Assembly (NCBI GenBank): GCA_026415395.1
Contig: JAOAHD010000021.1
Coordinates: forward strand, 1 to 64,000
DNA length: 64,000 nucleotides
Source: Candidatus Binatia bacterium
Lineage (GTDB): Bacteria; Desulfobacterota; Binatia; HRBIN30
Reading direction: 5' to 3'
Made by a program: the position numbers and the translations under genes. Shown here piece by piece: positions 8,510 to 18,081 of the stretch (positions are counted from its first letter, which is position 1; each line of letters starts with the position of its first letter). The notes beneath the pieces are model-generated. The model was not told the origin of the DNA. It made no database searches and was given only the letters and a program-made list of their open reading frames with translations.

Positions 8510-9981
8510 GCTCTCGCCGGGCGCGTCGCGAGGGCGGTACGCTGAGGGCGTGGGGCTTTTTGCTGGCTCACTCGTGCCGCGCGTTCTACTTCGTCAGTCG
8601 CTTGCTCGAGGAAGTGATGGAGCAGCTCCGGGTCTGGGATTGCAGAAGGATCCGTGTCGATCCCGATCCCGTAGGTATCGGCGTAGGAAAGTAGAGCAAT
8701 GGCCAAGGGTAAGCCGATCGTCACTGGCGCGTAAGGGTAAATGGCGTCGATGCGTGCCCCAGCCAAATACCGTAGTTCGGATGGGCCGGGCACGTTCGTG
8801 ACAATCAGGTTGATTTTGCCTGTCGTAGCTTGGGCTAACGCTCGGATGACAAACGTTGGGGTCAGGGTGAGCACACGCATGAGGAAGGGATAAGCGGCCG
8901 CCCGACGGTCGCGCTTGGCGGCGGCTGTTTGCTCCTGGATGCGGGCGAGACGGCGTAGCGGGTCTTCCTCTCCGATGGGGAGCGCGACGTTGCACATGCC
9001 CACGCGGTTCCCCAGCAGATGGCGCTCCTCTTCCCGTCGCAGGCTGATGGGAACCATACAATGGAGCTCGTCGACGCTGAGCTTGCGGTGGCGATAGTAA
9101 CGCCCCACGGCTCCGGCCACGATCGTGAGCATCAGGTCATTTAGCGTAACGCCGAGGGCCTCCTTGATTTTACGAAGGCGGGGCAATGGCATCGTGAGCC
9201 CATCCAACCGGCGACCGATTCCGGTGGCCTGTTGCGCTAACGGGTCTGGGGAAGCGGGGGATGTCAGGTCCGAAAGTACGCCCCATAAGCCGCGGGTGGC
9301 GGCGCTGATTTGAGCGACGGCGGAAGCTGGGTCGCGAACAGCTCCGAGAAGCAAAGCGGCTGCGGCGCGGAGGTTATCAGTGGTCACCTTCAGGGCCTCG
9401 GTTGCCAGACGCGCGGCCCTCATTGGAGCTGGGCGTGGTTGCGAAGGACGGATGCGGGGCAGGGGGATCGATTGATTTCGCTTCGCTTGGGTCAAGGCAT
9501 CGAAGCCCGTCATAGAGCCTACGCCGTCCATGACGCAGTGATGGACCTTGACCAGCAGGGCTGCGCGCGTTCCTTGGTAGCCGCGAATGTCGTACGCTTC
9601 CCATAAAGGACGTGCGGGATCGAGAGGTGAAGCAAACAGAGCGCTAACCAGTTCCAGCAGCTCCTTGCGGCTGCCTGGTGGCGGCAGCTCCAGGTGGCGC
9701 AGATGGTAGTGGAGTTCGAAATGAGGGTCGTCGCGCCACTCCGGCAAGGTAAGGCGAAGAGCATCCTCGTACACGCGTTGGCGAAGCCGCGGGATGCGAT
9801 CGACCCAGCGCAGGAAAGCATGCTCGAGTTTTTCCGTGTGTGGGGCCCGATCGAGAAAGAACAACCCACCCACAACAGGCCGCAGTGCCGGCGTGGCCTC
9901 TTCTGCGTACCAGAATAGTGCATCCGAGGGCAGCATACGGCTAGGCAGGGTGACCTCACGCGCGGCTGGTTGCTCGCCCAT
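8449..9981 (-). CDS. WS/DGAT-family O-acyltransferase
   Basis: A 510-residue wax ester synthase / diacylglycerol acyltransferase that transfers acyl-CoA to alcohols or diacylglycerol to make storage lipid. The catalytic HHxxxDG motif is intact as VHHCVMDGVG (His147, His148, Asp152). The C-terminal domain has the family's NVPGPSELRYLAG pattern. The ATG at 9981 is supported by an AGGGAGGAA ribosome site just upstream. The last 40 residues are Pro/Ala/Arg-rich and extend past the usual end; this tail overlaps the 3' end of the TrpB2 gene by 61 bases. A second member of the family at 41.6-43.0 kb has lost the catalytic motif. Confidence 0.93.
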   Translation of the reverse strand: MGEQPAAREVTLPSRMLPSDALFWYAEEATPALRPVVGGLFFLDRAPHTEKLEHAFLRWVDRIPRLRQRVYEDALRLTLPEWRDDPHFELHYHLRHLELPPPGSRKELLELVSALFASPLDPARPLWEAYDIRGYQGTRAALLVKVHHCVMDGVGSMTGFDALTQAKRNQSIPLPRIRPSQPRPAPMRAARLATEALKVTTDNLRAAAALLLGAVRDPASAVAQISAATRGLWGVLSDLTSPASPDPLAQQATGIGRRLDGLTMPLPRLRKIKEALGVTLNDLMLTIVAGAVGRYYRHRKLSVDELHCMVPISLRREEERHLLGNRVGMCNVALPIGEEDPLRRLARIQEQTAAAKRDRRAAAYPFLMRVLTLTPTFVIRALAQATTGKINLIVTNVPGPSELRYLAGARIDAIYPYAPVTIGLPLAIALLSYADTYGIGIDTDPSAIPDPELLHHFLEQATDEVERAARVSQQKAPRPQRTALATRPARAQSTPTAGKPAKAIATSSSG

Positions 9982-10147
9982 GGTTCCCTCCTTTCCCCTC
10001 GAGAGGATGTGCCGCACAATTTGTACCGTTTACCAGAGGAATGTTATCCAAGGCGCTTTTGGCCTTGGCATCCTATGCTTGGGATCCGAGCTGGGCAAGT
10101 GACTGTAACCATTGCAAACGTCGGACGCCGGTGACAAGGGTTTTCTC

Positions 10148-10702
10148 ATGCGCTTGGTGGAGACAGAACTGCCGGGTGTGGTCATTGTCGAGCCCGAGGT
10201 CCACCGGGATGAGCGGGGATTCTTTTTAGAGACGTTTCACGGCGAGAAGTACGCCAAGCACGGGTTGCCGAGGGTCTTTGTGCAGGATAATCACTCTCGT
10301 TCCGTGCGAGGTACGGTGAGGGGGTTGCACGCGCAACTCCGGCGCCCTCAAGGTAAACTTGTTCGCGTGATTGCTGGTGCAGTTTGGGATGTGGCCGTTG
10401 ACATTCGGCGAGGCTCCCCGTGGTTCGGGCGTTGGACGGCCGTAACTCTATCGGCGGAAAATTTCCGCCAGCTTTACGTGCCCCCTGGCTTTGCGCACGG
10501 GTTCTGCGTGCTGAGCGATGCAGCAGAGGTCGAGTATAAGTGTACAGACTACTATGACCCGGAAGGAGAGCTGCGCTTGGCTTGGAATGATCCTGAGTTG
10601 GCCATTCCGTGGCCGGTGCGCGACCCCGTATTGTCGGAGAAGGATCGGACCGCGCGCCCACTGCGAGAGCTTGCGGAAGTTCTACCCCGGTACGTTTCTT
10701 GA
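10148..10702 (+). CDS. rfbC: dTDP-4-dehydrorhamnose 3,5-epimerase
   Basis: A cupin-fold epimerase of 184 aa in the dTDP-L-rhamnose pathway. [18 protein letters not shown] carries the catalytic His61 and the substrate-binding Arg/Lys residues. [13 protein letters not shown] and [15 protein letters not shown] are the classic core motifs, and [11 protein letters not shown] is close to the usual C-terminal signature. ATG at 10148 starts the family-like sequence; TTG at 10112 would add 12 unrelated residues. No rfbA, rfbB or rfbD is adjacent, so the gene stands alone here. It is divergent from the WS/DGAT gene across about 165 bp. Confidence 0.93.
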   Translation: MRLVETELPGVVIVEPEVHRDERGFFLETFHGEKYAKHGLPRVFVQDNHSRSVRGTVRGLHAQLRRPQGKLVRVIAGAVWDVAVDIRRGSPWFGRWTAVTLSAENFRQLYVPPGFAHGFCVLSDAAEVEYKCTDYYDPEGELRLAWNDPELAIPWPVRDPVLSEKDRTARPLRELAEVLPRYVS

Positions 10703-10735
10703 CCCAGGCGGCCTGCTGAAATCGCCGGCCAGCTC

Positions 10736-12069
10736 CTATTTGGCTTGCAAACAGCTTCTTATCCTTACGCGATCGAACGTTTGGAACGGAGGGAAAGACG
10801 CAGCGCTACAAACGCGAAGGCCGCTAAGCTCGCCTCGGTCCCAAGTGTCGCAAGTTAGTGAAAGTCCAGAGACGCACTCCCGTTCACAAGGAACTAGAGC
10901 ATCTCCGTAGCCGCACACTTCGGTCATTCCCAGTGTCAGCACGCGAGTGCCGCGAGAGACGCAAGCTCCACCTGTGGTCCAGAAAGAAGGGGAAGGCAAT
11001 CCCCGGGCGGAAGGCGGGACCTCCTCGGTGCAGAAATTCTCATGGCAAGCTCCTATTGCTGTGCCAATCGCCCACCCCGTCGCCAAGATGGTGCTACCTG
11101 GCCCTCCGCTGCCGCGAAAAGACACACGTGCAGGCCCGTCGGGCGAAAGTTTCTCGACCTCGAGGTTTACTGCAGGTACGCCGTTGCAGCCAATGACTCC
11201 CGCCCCGGCAGTGCCCGGCCCAAACACTGACGTGCAAGGGCGACTTGGTGGGCACGAGGCCGGCGGGGACGCGAAGCCCCCGGTGCAGAAGGTTTTGTAT
11301 TCGGCTACGCGAATGCAGAAACAAGCCAAGGTGGAGATCGGTATTTGTGCGAATCTGGCCCCCCAACGGCAAAGCTTTCGACCGCACGTCGCGCCCTGCC
11401 GAGGGCCAGACGCAGCGACCCTTCGATCGGCAACGGAGCGAACTCTAGTAGGTTACCCTTTATGGCGAGGAAGCTGCCACTGTTTACGTCGCCGGGCTGT
11501 GCCGCCCGCAATTCGAGAGGCAGTGTCCGCTCCAGCGTGCAGTTTGCCGCGCAGCCGTCGCCTCCGAAGGTCCAACAGGCCACGCACCGACCTTGTGGAC
11601 AGTCGCTATGGCGGTTGCATGCCTTGTAGGGATAGGTTCCGCCCTGGCACACCCCGCACCATTCATCGCTGGTACCGAAGCAATCACTGTCGCTTGTGCA
11701 GCCAGAGCCCGCCTTACTGGTACCGAGGCAGATGCCGCCATGGTCGCAGTCCTCGTCCCCATCCTCCGCACCGTCGCCACAACGGGGAGTGCAGCCGCTC
11801 AGGAGGGAGTGCACAGCTTGCACAACCTCGTTGACAGATACCCGGCGGTCGGCGTTGACGTCGCCTGCGGCACAAGAGCTCGCTGGCGCCTCCTCTAGGA
11901 CGACACGCAAAACGCTAACAACCTCGTCGACGGTTACCACAGCATCACCGTTGCAGTCACCGGGACAAGATTGCTCGGCTGCGGCCGAAGCAACGGAAGT
12001 CAGAACCCACCACGCGCCAGCTCCGACCGCCGTACGCCAGCATTTGCCGTTGCGGGAGAGCCAGTCCAT
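10736..12069 (-). pseudogene. Secreted dockerin-like Cys-rich protein, frameshifted
   Basis: The first frame starts at ATG 12069 with a signal peptide (cleavage near ASA-AAEQ). Two calcium loops follow (CPGDCNGDAVVTVDEV and GDVNADRRVSVNEV), then a Cys-rich CGDGAEDGDEDCD region and a short beta-rich segment. This frame stops at 11305. A second minus-strand frame continues from about 11360 to 10736 with PISTLACFCIRVAEYKTFC and GSGGPGSTILATGWAIGT, which look like the normal continuation in related secreted proteins (from memory of the family). The junction falls at a C6 run on the plus strand (11359-11364; G6 in the mRNA). Adding one G restores one frame as AVGGARFAQIPIST. The 3' end may carry a second shift near 10830. 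Decay, phase variation and sequencing error are all possible. Confidence 0.6.
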
Positions 12070-12234
12070 GGGCCACGTCTTTGCCGCGCTGCACGGGCCC
12101 GCCAACGCATCGGCTGAGCGAGTCCGACGCGGGCTACCAGCTTTGTACGGCTAGGCGGGAAGCCTAGTCAAAACACGCGACGTAGAAAATTTGCAGGCTG
12201 GATCAATTCTGTGGCGCCGGTTCGGGCGTTTTTG

Positions 12235-12912
12235 TTACTGCTCGATCCCCAGCAGTTCGACCTCGAACACCAGGGTGGCTCCTGGCTTGATCTTCGGAGG
12301 CGAACCACGGTCACCGTATGCGAGGTCGGAGGGACACACAAGTTTTGCTTTGCCGCCCACCTTCATCTTCTGAAGCCCCTCACTGAAACAACGGATCACG
12401 CCATTGAGCGGGAATGTGGCTGGTTCGCCGCGTTGCACGGAGCTGTCGAACACGGTGCCATCCATGAGCGTGCCAGTGTAGTGAACCTTGACCTTGTCTT
12501 CAGCTTTCGGCGCTGCGCCGGTGCCAGGCTGGATCTCGATGAACACCAAGCCGGAATCCGTGCGAACAGCGCCTTTTTCCTTGGCCATTTTTTCCAGGAA
12601 GGCTTTTGACTTTTCCTTCTCCTCACTGGCGGCCGCAGCCGCGCGGGCTTGAACCAGTTGCTGCAGTTGGCCCCGATACGCGTCGGGGTCCACCGCCAGG
12701 GTCTTGCCCGTGCTGGCGTCTTTAAAACCGGCAAGCACCGTTTCGACCTCAGATGGGGTCAAACGAAAGCTACTGACGTTTTGCGCCAAGAGCGCACCGA
12801 GGGCATAAAGGGCCTTCTGCTCGTCAGTTTTCAGTTCGGGGCCAGCCGCATGCGCAATCGATGATGTGAGCGCCGAAAATGCAACCGTCCAGGTCAACAC
12901 GAATTTTCTCAT
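12235..12912 (-). CDS. FKBP-type peptidyl-prolyl cis-trans isomerase (FkpA/Mip-like)
   Basis: A periplasmic foldase of 225 aa. The signal peptide ends near AHA-AGPE. An N-terminal helical dimerisation domain (about residues 30-110, with LGALLAQNV and a Glu/Lys/Ala-rich helix) precedes the FKBP domain. That domain shows VKVHYTGTLMDGTVFDSS, FPLNGVIRCFSEGLQKMKVGGK and the closing LVFEVELLGIE. In the active site the usual W of VIxGW is replaced by C (VIRCF), so isomerase activity may be altered. ATG at 12912 has an AAAGGAGCGG ribosome site. The strong hairpin upstream separates it from the sigma factor gene. Confidence 0.93.
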   Translation of the reverse strand: MRKFVLTWTVAFSALTSSIAHAAGPELKTDEQKALYALGALLAQNVSSFRLTPSEVETVLAGFKDASTGKTLAVDPDAYRGQLQQLVQARAAAAASEEKEKSKAFLEKMAKEKGAVRTDSGLVFIEIQPGTGAAPKAEDKVKVHYTGTLMDGTVFDSSVQRGEPATFPLNGVIRCFSEGLQKMKVGGKAKLVCPSDLAYGDRGSPPKIKPGATLVFEVELLGIEQ

Positions 12913-12953
12913 TCCCGCTCCTTTTGAAAGTTTGAGGCCGAGCCCCAATCTAA

Positions 12954-12996
12954 AAAACTAGAAAGGGCAGCCTTGCAGGCTGCCCTTTCTAGTTTT
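12954..12996 (-). terminator. Rho-independent terminator after the sigma factor gene
   Basis: A perfect 19-bp stem (12954-12972 with 12978-12996) encloses the 5-nt loop TTGCA. The stem starts 1 base after the sigma factor stop codon. Read on the minus strand it ends in a U-run (A6 at 12952-12957 on the plus strand); read on the plus strand it ends in TTTT, so it could work both ways. Confidence 0.92.
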
Positions 12997-12997
12997 G

Positions 12998-14179
12998 CTA
13001 GTCAACGTAGGCACGCAGCCCTTGGCTTTCGCAAATCGGGAGGAGTTGCTTCAGGGCACGGGCCTCAAGTTGGCGGATACGTTCGCGGCTCACGCCGTAA
13101 AGACGCCCTACTTCCTCCAGAGTGAGCGGTTGCTGGTCGTTCGTACCAAAGCGCAACCGCAGGATGTTCGCTTCCCGAGGAGGTAGCTGCCGTAAGGCGG
13201 CCTCCAGTTGCGCATGGAGATCGCCTTGAGCGGCCTCAGTTTCCGGGTCTTTGCTGTCGCTTGCGAGCAATTCCTCGAGCGTCCGGTCGTCATCTGCGCT
13301 CAGGGGGGCGTCGATGGACACGCACTGAAAACTTTGGGTCATCGTTTCTAGCCGTTCAGCATCGACACCGCTGGCTTGCGCCAGGAGCTCCTTGCTCACT
13401 TTGCCATCAAATTTGGTTTGTAAGCGTTGGGTCTCCCGGCCGACCTTCCGCCGCAATTGGTTCCAGTGTACGGGCGTACGAATGAGTCCACTGTGCATGT
13501 CTCCAGCGCGGCCGATTTGCTGCCAGATCCACCACACAGCGTAGGTGCCAAACTTCACGTCCTTGCGAGGATCGTATTTCTCGACCGCACGAATGAGTCC
13601 GAGCGATCCCTCCTGCACCATGTCCAAGAACGACACGCCCGCTCGCCGGTACCGCTTTGCGAAAGAAATCACCAAGCGTAGGTTGGCTTCGATCATGCGG
13701 TCCCTAAGCTTGCGGTAGGCGGCCAGCTCTTTCTCGAGCTGCGCCACCATCTCCTTGATCTTCAGCCGATCTCCGTACGGGAAGTCGACCTTGCGGCGCG
13801 ACTTGAGCTCCTTCTTCGCGAACTCGAGGACCATGACGGTCTCACGTTCACGGAAGTCCTCGCTGGGGTGGATCACACTCCGCCCATGAACGGGAAGAGC
13901 GGCGGATACCAGGCGGGGAAAACGCCGCAACAAGCGCCGAATCCGGTTGCGCGCTTTCACGATATCCCGAGCGATGCGCTGCTCTTCCTCCGGCGTGAGG
14001 AGCTGCGTATTGCTGACGTCGTGGAAGAAGTGCTCGGGTAGGTCCGACTCCGCTCCACGTTCCGCAGCTTCAACCTCCTCTTCGAGAGCCTCCAAGGGCG
14101 GTTCCAGGTCAACTTCTTCGTCTGCACCAGGCTCCTCTGGCTCGAACTTGAAAGCTACCGATCCCGAACTGTTCTTCAT
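12998..14179 (-). CDS. Sigma-70 family RNA polymerase sigma factor, alternative type
   Basis: A 393-residue sigma factor with an acidic N-terminus, region 1.2 (TQLLTPEEEQRIARDI), region 2 (EANLRLVISFAKRYRRAG...FLDMVQEGSLGLIRAVEKYD), region 3 and region 4 (LTLEEVGRLYGVSRERIRQLEARALKQL). It resembles group 2 (RpoS/RpoH-like) rather than the housekeeping factor. Region 2.3-2.4 reads YAVWWIWQQIGRAG where the usual form is YATWWIRQAITRSI, and ADQARTIRIPVHM becomes GDMHSGLIRTPVHW. The changed residues include the Thr that contacts the -10 element, so promoter choice probably differs. It is divergent from purU. Confidence 0.93.
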   Translation of the reverse strand: MKNSSGSVAFKFEPEEPGADEEVDLEPPLEALEEEVEAAERGAESDLPEHFFHDVSNTQLLTPEEEQRIARDIVKARNRIRRLLRRFPRLVSAALPVHGRSVIHPSEDFRERETVMVLEFAKKELKSRRKVDFPYGDRLKIKEMVAQLEKELAAYRKLRDRMIEANLRLVISFAKRYRRAGVSFLDMVQEGSLGLIRAVEKYDPRKDVKFGTYAVWWIWQQIGRAGDMHSGLIRTPVHWNQLRRKVGRETQRLQTKFDGKVSKELLAQASGVDAERLETMTQSFQCVSIDAPLSADDDRTLEELLASDSKDPETEAAQGDLHAQLEAALRQLPPREANILRLRFGTNDQQPLTLEEVGRLYGVSRERIRQLEARALKQLLPICESQGLRAYVD

Positions 14180-14427
14180 AACGCCTTCGACACTCCTTCT
14201 CCTATGGGTTCTAGTTACTCACGCGGTAATCTAGACCGGCACGCAGAGTACCCGAGGTGCTCGGCAAACGCAAACTCAACTCAACGGGAAAAAGCATGAA
14301 AAATTCTTAATGCCAAGGTGACCATTTGTTGCAGGCGAACCACGGTTGGCGGCTCGGGCTGCGCGGGAGGATAGGCGGACAAGGGCATATTTTGACCGTG
14401 CTTTCCTACTTGCTAAAAGGGCGGCGC

Positions 14428-15303
14428 ATGAGCAGCCGGGCGGTGATCTCTGTAATCGGGCGCGACCAAAAAGGGGTGGTGGCGCGCATTTCCACGTATT
14501 TAGCCGCGTGCAACATCAACATTGAGGACATCGAGCAGCGGGTCATGGAGGGACTCTTTATCATGACCATGCTGGTCGACCTTTCCGAGTTGAACGTGAA
14601 CCTCGACGAGTTGGTGTTGGGCTTGAAGCGGATTGGTGAGGAAATCCACATGGAGGTTTCCATCCGTTTGCAGGGGAAGCGTGAGCCCAAACGGGTGGCC
14701 GTGTTGGTGAGCCGAGAACCTCACTGCCTTCAACAACTCATCGAAGATCGAAATCACGGCAGGCTTAATGGGGATCTTGTGGTTGTCTTGTCGAACCACG
14801 AACTTCTTCGCCCTCTAGCTGAAGAGGCGGGAATTCCGTTTTTCTGGTACCCATCTGCTGACAAGGCTGCTCACGAGGAGTTTCTGTTAGAGAAGCTTGC
14901 CGAGTATGGGGCGGATTTGGTCGTGCTTGCTCGCTACATGCAAATCCTTTCCCCGCGGGTCGTCGAGCGATACCGCAATCGAATTATCAACATCCATCCG
15001 TCATTGCTGCCTTACCACCCGGGCCCGAATGCCTATCGGCAGGCGTTTGAAGAAGGGGTGCGGGTTTCGGGGTGTACGGCCCACTTCGTTACGGAGCAAC
15101 TGGACCAAGGCCCCGTCATTCTTCAGGACGTGTTTCACATTCGCGTGGGTGAGGACACCCTGGATGATGTGAAGGCACGCGGTCAACGCCTTGAGGCAAA
15201 GGTGTTATCGCAGGCGGTGCAGTTGTTCTTGAACGACCAGTTGGTGGTGAAGGATAAAAAGGTCATCTTTCGCCCCGGGTTAGGGACGGGACAGAGCTCT
15301 TGA
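14428..15303 (+). CDS. purU: Formyltetrahydrofolate deformylase
   Basis: A 291-aa protein with an N-terminal ACT domain (residues 1-85; ISVIGRDQKGVVARISTYLA) and a formyl-transferase domain (88-280). Catalytic Asn, His and Asp appear in INIHPSLLP and QLDQGPVI. It hydrolyses 10-formyl-THF to formate and THF, balancing one-carbon pools for purine synthesis. ATG at 14428 matches the family N-terminus; the open frame to 14326 is not family-like. The stop overlaps the TTG start of a small lipoprotein gene. Confidence 0.94.
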   Translation: MSSRAVISVIGRDQKGVVARISTYLAACNINIEDIEQRVMEGLFIMTMLVDLSELNVNLDELVLGLKRIGEEIHMEVSIRLQGKREPKRVAVLVSREPHCLQQLIEDRNHGRLNGDLVVVLSNHELLRPLAEEAGIPFFWYPSADKAAHEEFLLEKLAEYGADLVVLARYMQILSPRVVERYRNRIINIHPSLLPYHPGPNAYRQAFEEGVRVSGCTAHFVTEQLDQGPVILQDVFHIRVGEDTLDDVKARGQRLEAKVLSQAVQLFLNDQLVVKDKKVIFRPGLGTGQSS

Positions 15304-15758
15304 GGTGCGTTGCCGCCCCTCTGATTGCGCTGCTGCTCTCTGCAGTGGCTTGCCAATCACGGTCAGGCGCACCGGGCGTGCTGACGCTGGCTCCGGCGGG
15401 GATGCGCGCAAGCGACGGATGCAAGATTGACGACGACCGAACCAGCTTGCGAATGCGGGCTGGAGCTCGTGCGATGGCAGTGACCTACGCACCCGCGGGG
15501 CTCGTGCGGGTGGGGGTTTTTGGGCGCGTTGTTGGCAGCGGAGAGGTGGAGCTGATCGTGTATTTCGACGGAGATTCCGTCGCGAGAAAGAAGTTCAAGG
15601 CGGGCACCGAGCTGACTGGCGACAACGCTTTCTTCTTCACGGTCGCGGTCGCGAGGGCGGGTCCCCACTCGTGGGAGTTCGAAGTACGTTCGCCAGGCAT
15701 TGAGCCTTTCGCTTCTGTAGAGTTTCGGTTTGAAAAGTTCGTGATCACAGTCTCGTGA
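15300..15758 (+). CDS. Small predicted lipoprotein, unknown function
   Basis: A 152-residue protein starting at TTG 15300, which overlaps the purU stop by 4 bases and suggests coupling. The N-terminus is a short signal with a lipobox LSAVAC (Cys18). The mature part looks all-beta, for example GLVRVGVFGRVVGSGEVELIVYF interrupted by hydrophobic strands, similar in outline to a beta-sandwich. I do not recognise a family. It may be membrane-anchored on the periplasmic side. Confidence 0.55.
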   Translation: MRCVAAPLIALLLSAVACQSRSGAPGVLTLAPAGMRASDGCKIDDDRTSLRMRAGARAMAVTYAPAGLVRVGVFGRVVGSGEVELIVYFDGDSVARKKFKAGTELTGDNAFFFTVAVARAGPHSWEFEVRSPGIEPFASVEFRFEKFVITVS

Positions 15759-16008
15759 GCCCCGGGTCGGCCAGTGAACCTGAGCTGGGCGAACGTGGGG
15801 GGCCGTTCGTGAATGCCTGTGCGATGGAACCGGGACGGTTGACAGAAAAGAAATCCTAGCAACCCTTGCAGAGCCAACTGTGCGTAACGGGTCGGATGTC
15901 CCTGTTTACGAGGGGGCATGCGGAACTAGCGGGTTTCGGGCAAGCTTGGGGTCAAGCAGGTGCGGAGCGTGCGAGCATCCGCTACAGCCCAACGCGTTGA
16001 GGCCAGCG

Positions 16009-17421
16009 ATGGGAAAGAGTTTGTTGGAGAAAGTTTGGGAAGCGCACACGGTGCGTGAGTTGCCGTCCGGGCAAACGCAGCTTTTTATCGGTCTGCACTT
16101 GGTTCACGAGGTGACCAGCCCCCAGGCGTTCCAAATGTTGCGGGAGCAAGGTTTGAGAGTGCTCTTTCCGGAACGCACCTTCGCGACCGTGGATCATATT
16201 ATTCCAACCGATACGCGCCAGCGCCCATATGCCGACGCCCAGGCCGAGGGCATGATGACGGCGATTGAGCGCAACTGCGCGGAATTTGGGATCCGGCTCT
16301 TTCAGGCGAACAGCGGCTATCAAGGAATCGTGCACGTGCTCGGCCCTGAGCTCGGGCTGACCCAACCGGGCATGACGGTGGCCTGTGGGGACAGCCATAC
16401 CAGCACTCACGGAGCGTTGGGAACCGTGGCGTTCGGCATCGGAACGAGCCAAGTCCGGGACGTGCTGGCCACTCAGTGCCTAGCAATTCAGCGCCCCAAG
16501 GTGCGCCGGATCCTGGTGCGCGGCCGGCTGTTACCGGGTGTGTACGCGAAGGATGTGATTCTCCACATCATCCGCAGACTCGGCGTCAAGGGTGGGGTGG
16601 GATACGCGTACGAGTATGCCGGCGAGGTCATCGAGCGGATGTCCATGGAAGAGCGCATGACGGTGTGCAACATGAGCATCGAAGGCGGGGCTCGGCTCGG
16701 TTACGTGAACCCGGACGAAACGACGTTCGCCTACCTGCGGGGTCGCGAGTTTGCCCCGCAGGGAGCGGCCTTTGAGCGAGCGCTTTCCTGGTGGCGCAGC
16801 ATGGCATCGGATCCCGATGCTCGGTACGATGACGAAGTGGAATTCCAAGGTGAGGAGATTGCGCCAACGGTAACGTGGGGCATCAATCCTGGCCAGGCTA
16901 TTGGGATCGACGAGCGTGTACCGCCCCCGGAGGCGTTTCCGCCCGATGAGAGGGATGTTGTTGAAGATGCCTACCGATACATGGACCTCAAGCCAGGCCA
17001 GCCGATTCGTGGAATGCGCATTGATGTTGCCTTTATCGGCTCATGCACAAATGGCCGTTTGTCGGACTTGCGCGAGGCGGCAAAAATCGCCCGGCTGGGC
17101 AAGGTGAAGCCGCACGTGAAGGCACTCGTCGTCCCTGGCTCTGAAAGCGTGGCGCGGGCGGCCGAGACCGAAGGTCTCGATGAAGTGTTCCGAGCTGCGG
17201 GTTTCGAATGGAGGTTGCCGGGCTGCTCCATGTGCTTGGCGATGAACCCCGACAAGCTCGTCGGGCGACAAGTATGCGCTTCGTCGAGCAATCGGAACTT
17301 TAAGGGGCGTCAAGGAAGTCCAGGGGGGCGTACCTTGTTGATGAGCCCCGCGATGGTGGCGGCTGCAGCGATTGCTGGCGAGGTGGTGGACGTACGGGAA
17401 CTGTTGTCGAGCGGCGGGTGA
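16009..17421 (+). CDS. leuC: 3-isopropylmalate dehydratase large subunit
   Basis: A 470-residue aconitase-family subunit that isomerises 2- to 3-isopropylmalate in leucine synthesis. The 4Fe-4S ligands are in GSCTNGR and [20 protein letters not shown] and [17 protein letters not shown] are further family hallmarks. ATG at 16009 begins the typical [10 protein letters not shown]; the frame upstream to 15880 has no family match. The leuD ribosome site overlaps the leuC stop, which shows a coupled leuCD pair. No leuA or leuB is nearby. Confidence 0.97.
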   Translation: MGKSLLEKVWEAHTVRELPSGQTQLFIGLHLVHEVTSPQAFQMLREQGLRVLFPERTFATVDHIIPTDTRQRPYADAQAEGMMTAIERNCAEFGIRLFQANSGYQGIVHVLGPELGLTQPGMTVACGDSHTSTHGALGTVAFGIGTSQVRDVLATQCLAIQRPKVRRILVRGRLLPGVYAKDVILHIIRRLGVKGGVGYAYEYAGEVIERMSMEERMTVCNMSIEGGARLGYVNPDETTFAYLRGREFAPQGAAFERALSWWRSMASDPDARYDDEVEFQGEEIAPTVTWGINPGQAIGIDERVPPPEAFPPDERDVVEDAYRYMDLKPGQPIRGMRIDVAFIGSCTNGRLSDLREAAKIARLGKVKPHVKALVVPGSESVARAAETEGLDEVFRAAGFEWRLPGCSMCLAMNPDKLVGRQVCASSSNRNFKGRQGSPGGRTLLMSPAMVAAAAIAGEVVDVRELLSSGG

Positions 17422-17432
17422 GGAGACAGCAG

Positions 17433-18053
17433 ATGACAGAACTGATCAGAATCGAGCAGGTGGTTGGTCGCCCGATCCCCTTGCGAGGGAACGACATCGA
17501 CACCGACCGGATCATTCCCGCGCGGTTTATGAAGGTCGTTACCTTCGACGGATTGGGAGAGTTCCTTTTTTACGACGAACGGTTCGATGCTCAAGGCCGC
17601 TCTAAAGGGCACGTTCTGGACGATCCGCGCTTTGCGGCGAAAGGTCCGCGGATCGGGGTGGTGAACAAGAACTTCGGTTGTGGGTCATCACGGGAGCACG
17701 CTCCGCAAGCGCTGCTCCGCTGGGGGATCCGTGCATTGGTGGGGGAATCCTTCGCGGACATTTTCTTCGGCAATTGCGTGGCCCTCGGAATGCCGTGCGT
17801 TTGCGCCGCGGAAAAAGACATCAATTGGCTGCAGGCAGCGGTGGAGGAAGACCCAGGCCACGAGATTATCGTGAACCTCCAGACCATGCGTGTGGAGTAC
17901 AAAGGAACCAGTATTCCGGTGGTCATGCCTGAGGGCGCTCGGCGCCAGCTCATCGAGGGCACGTGGGACGCGACTCGGATTTTGTTGCAAGCAGAGGCGC
18001 AGATTCGTGAAACGGCGGCTCGCCTTCCGTACGTACGTGGATTTGCAGCGTAA
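17433..18053 (+). CDS. leuD: 3-isopropylmalate dehydratase small subunit
   Basis: A 206-residue swivel subunit that partners LeuC. GNDIDTDRIIPARFM and NFGCGSSREHAPQALLRWGI are the family signatures around the substrate-binding loop. ATG at 17433 is preceded by AGGAG at 17421-17425, which overlaps the leuC TGA. The GAF-domain gene begins 28 bp downstream in the same direction. Confidence 0.96.
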   Translation: MTELIRIEQVVGRPIPLRGNDIDTDRIIPARFMKVVTFDGLGEFLFYDERFDAQGRSKGHVLDDPRFAAKGPRIGVVNKNFGCGSSREHAPQALLRWGIRALVGESFADIFFGNCVALGMPCVCAAEKDINWLQAAVEEDPGHEIIVNLQTMRVEYKGTSIPVVMPEGARRQLIEGTWDATRILLQAEAQIRETAARLPYVRGFAA

Positions 18054-18081
18054 GGGGCTATCCATCGGCGGGTAGGAAACC

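Noticed and set aside
15839-15870. TTGACA promoter before leuC
   Set aside because: TTGACA is present at 15839-15844, but no acceptable -10 box lies 16-18 bases downstream.
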